Part shown: in pieces, positions 61,881 to 64,000 of the stretch | Layout: the number at the start of each line of letters is the position of its first letter | Position numbering within the stretch: position 1 is the first letter of the stretch | NCBI GenBank assembly: GCA_944362545.1 | Contig: CALVTJ010000003.1 | Coordinates: 1 to 64,000, forward strand | DNA length: 64,000 nucleotides | Source of the DNA: an uncultured Clostridia bacterium | Lineage (GTDB): Bacteria; Bacillota; Clostridia; Christensenellales; UBA1242 | Reading direction: 5' to 3' | Position numbers and translations under genes: made by a program | Notes under the pieces: generated by a model | Databases searched by the model: none | Seen by the model: only the letters and a program-made list of their open reading frames with translations | Told to the model about the DNA's origin: nothing

Positions 61881-64000
61881 TTGGCATCACAACAATTAAA
61901 TTCACTCAAAACAATAAACAGCATACAAAGAGATGGCTCTTTGCAGAATTTATTATTGTCAATAAAGCAGGCAAAGACCGATGTTGAGGCTTTTGCAAAA
62001 ATTTTGACAGAACAGAAAAACAAAGTTCAGACAGAAATGTTGGAAAAACAAAAAGAAGCGGAAAGAAAGGCACAGGAACTTGAAAAGGAAAAACTTGCAG
62101 AAGTTCAGAAAGAAGAGAAAAAGTCTGTTGTAGAAGAAGTTGTTGTGAAGAGAGAAGAGAAGAAGGACCAACCAAAGTCTGAGAACAAAATCTTTTCACA
62201 AGGAAACAACCAAAACAACAATTTCCGCAAGTTTGACCAACAAAATGGCAGACCGCAGAGAAATAATTCAAACTTCAATAATCGAAGCGGTCAGGGCAAA
62301 TTTGGGCAGAAGAATTTTGTTGGGAATCAAAATCGACCAAATGGACAATTTGGAGGACAATCCAACCGAAATGGTCAAAATTTTGGACAGAATAGAAACA
62401 AAAACAACTCCTTTGTTTCGACCAGAGCAAACAATTTCAAATCTTTTGCACCAACAGAAAGCAGTGCGGTTTTGGCACAGCCAGAGCGTAATTTTGGGAA
62501 CAAAAACAAGCAAAGAAGAAACATTGATGAGAGCAAGAGAATAAGTGCAAGACAGAGAGCAAACTATGCAAAACAAGGGGCACTTATTTTGGATGATAGT
62601 TTTGAAGAAACGATTATGGGTTCGAGAAAACTTATCAAAAAGAAGAGAGAAACTCCAACGGTTGTTGCCCCAACCATCACTCATGCCGTTTTGACTTCAA
62701 GAGAACTTACGGTAAAGGAATTGAGTGAAAAGATTGGAAAACCTGTTGCTGAAATTGTCAAAAAACTCATGCTTTTGGGCGTTATGGCAACTATCAACAG
62801 CACCATAGATTTTGACACTGCCGAACTTGTTGCAAACGACCTTGGCGTGACACTTGAATTGAAACCTGACAAGACATATGAAGAAAAACTTTTGGATGCT
62901 TCAAAGGATGAAGATAATGACAAAGATTTGGTAAAGCGTCCACCTGTTGTCACAGTTATGGGACATGTTGACCACGGCAAGACTTCCCTTTTGGATGCAT
63001 TTAGAAAGACACATGTGGTTGCCGGTGAAGCGGGCGGAATCACTCAAGAGATTGGTGCTTATCAAATTTCATTTAATGGTGAAAAAATCACCTTCATCGA
63101 CACTCCAGGGCATGCAGCATTCACTGCAATGCGTGCAAGAGGAGCAGAAGTGACAGATATTGCCATTTTGGTTGTTGCTGCCGATGATGGTGTTATGCCA
63201 CAGACCATTGAGGCAATTGACCACATCAAAGCAGCAAAGGTGCCGATGATTGTGGCAGTAAACAAGATGGACAAATCGGGAGCAAATCTAGAAAGGATTA
63301 AACAACAACTTGCCGAACATGGCGTTTTGCCAGAAGATTGGGGTGGAGATGCGATTTGTGTTCCAATTTCTGCAAAAACAGGAATGGGGCTTGATGAACT
63401 CAAAAAGACCATTTTGCTTGTTGCGGAAATGGAAGATTTGAAGGCAAATCCAAACAAAATGGCTCGCGGAACTGTCATTGAAGCAGAACTCGACAAGAAC
63501 CGTGGACCTGTGGCAACAGTGCTTGTTCAAAACGGAACCTTGCATGTTGGCGATTCCATCATGTCTGGAATAACATTTGGAAAGGTCAAGGCAATGTTTG
63601 ATGAAAACGGGAAAACCATAAAAAAAGCAGGGCCATCAACCCCTGTCGCTGTTATGGGCTTTAATGATGTGCCAAATTCTGGCGATGCCGTTTATGCGGT
63701 GGATGAAAATCTTTCAAAACAAGTTATTCATGAGAGAATTGACAAAATCAAACAGGAGCGTGCAAAGCACACTTCTGGTGTCACTGCAGATGACTTTATG
63801 TCAAGAGTGCATGAAGGTAATTTGAAGAGTCTTAACATCATCATCAAGGCTGACACACAGGGCTCTGTTGAGGCGTTGAAAGCATCACTTGAAGCAATAC
63901 GAAACGATGAAGTGCGTGTTGTTTGCTTGCATAGTGCTGCAGGTGCAATAACAGAAAGTGATGTTGCGCTTGCTCAAACTGCAAATGCAACAATTATTGC
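61881..64000 (+). CDS. infB: Translation initiation factor IF-2, partial at window end
   Basis: The first 706 codons are present and the gene runs off the window. The start is TTG 61881 (SQQLNSLKTINSIQRDG) with aaaaggag 9 nt upstream. The N-terminal 260 residues are charged, then Asn/Gln/Gly-rich and probably disordered. An IF2_N-type segment (VKELSEKIGKPVAEIVKKLM) follows. The GTPase motifs are GHVDHGKT at 361-368, DTPGH near 407 and NKMD near 461. Domain II and the start of the C-terminal part (ADTQGSVEALKASLE) are present. Confidence 0.96.
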   Translation, partial: MASQQLNSLKTINSIQRDGSLQNLLLSIKQAKTDVEAFAKILTEQKNKVQTEMLEKQKEAERKAQELEKEKLAEVQKEEKKSVVEEVVVKREEKKDQPKSENKIFSQGNNQNNNFRKFDQQNGRPQRNNSNFNNRSGQGKFGQKNFVGNQNRPNGQFGGQSNRNGQNFGQNRNKNNSFVSTRANNFKSFAPTESSAVLAQPERNFGNKNKQRRNIDESKRISARQRANYAKQGALILDDSFEETIMGSRKLIKKKRETPTVVAPTITHAVLTSRELTVKELSEKIGKPVAEIVKKLMLLGVMATINSTIDFDTAELVANDLGVTLELKPDKTYEEKLLDASKDEDNDKDLVKRPPVVTVMGHVDHGKTSLLDAFRKTHVVAGEAGGITQEIGAYQISFNGEKITFIDTPGHAAFTAMRARGAEVTDIAILVVAADDGVMPQTIEAIDHIKAAKVPMIVAVNKMDKSGANLERIKQQLAEHGVLPEDWGGDAICVPISAKTGMGLDELKKTILLVAEMEDLKANPNKMARGTVIEAELDKNRGPVATVLVQNGTLHVGDSIMSGITFGKVKAMFDENGKTIKKAGPSTPVAVMGFNDVPNSGDAVYAVDENLSKQVIHERIDKIKQERAKHTSGVTADDFMSRVHEGNLKSLNIIIKADTQGSVEALKASLEAIRNDEVRVVCLHSAAGAITESDVALAQTANATII

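Overview
The window is AT-rich chromosomal DNA of a low-GC, endospore-forming Bacillota, most likely an uncultured Clostridia-class lineage. The evidence is a sporulation sigma factor (sigK), a spoVAC-spoVAD-spoVAE operon, yunB, a class A RNase P RNA, a T-box leader before ileS, and Bacillota-type gene order in two blocks (smc-ftsY, and rpsB-tsf...frr-uppS-cdsA-rseP...rimP-nusA-ylxR-ylxQ-infB). I cannot name genus or family from the sequence alone.

Layout. 1-5.3 kb: end of smc, ftsY, a short-chain dehydrogenase, sigK, and a divergent DisA_N-like nucleotide cyclase homologue. 5.3-6.9 kb: rnpB, a REP-like inverted element and a truncated surface-protein gene. 7-10.6 kb: an unrecognised gene, rarA, and an E2-type acyltransferase-fold protein that lacks the catalytic His. 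10.6-13.8 kb: a sigma-like HTH gene, an SH3 membrane protein and an orphan but intact-looking phage terminase large subunit. 14-27 kb: surface and envelope proteins (GLUG-like protein, NMT1-type lipoprotein, large S8 protease, lemA/DUF2207 pair) around valS, a tRNA-Leu(AAG) and a GNAT gene. 27-31.4 kb: sporulation cluster with a divergent Asn/Tyr/Gly-rich lipoprotein. 31.5-47.4 kb: housekeeping and RNA-modification genes (HEPN-like/CBS protein, T-box plus ileS, rRNA methyltransferases, pseudouridine synthase, pepF, tlyA, a ThyX-like tandem protein, tadA, two CAAX proteases, rlmH). 47.5-64 kb: the translation and envelope operons, with pyrH, dxr and the polymerase part of polC missing from their usual places.

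The most interesting signals are these. (1) Many promoters place the -10 box exactly 6-7 nt before the ATG with no Shine-Dalgarno, so leaderless mRNAs look common beside genes with strong Shine-Dalgarno sites. (2) The polC slot holds a 511-residue protein with the PolC N-terminal, OB and exonuclease domains but no polymerase. (3) A 152-bp structured direct repeat after tsf has its own promoter and terminator and may be an undescribed small RNA. (4) An orphan TerL lies near a sigma-like regulator. (5) A DisA_N-like protein has a changed RHR motif. (6) tRNA-Leu(AAG) occurs with tadA in a CTT-rich genome. (7) Perfect NrdR-box-like sites lie next to genes that are not ribonucleotide reductases.

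All calls come from reading motifs, gene order and lengths. No database search or folding program was run.
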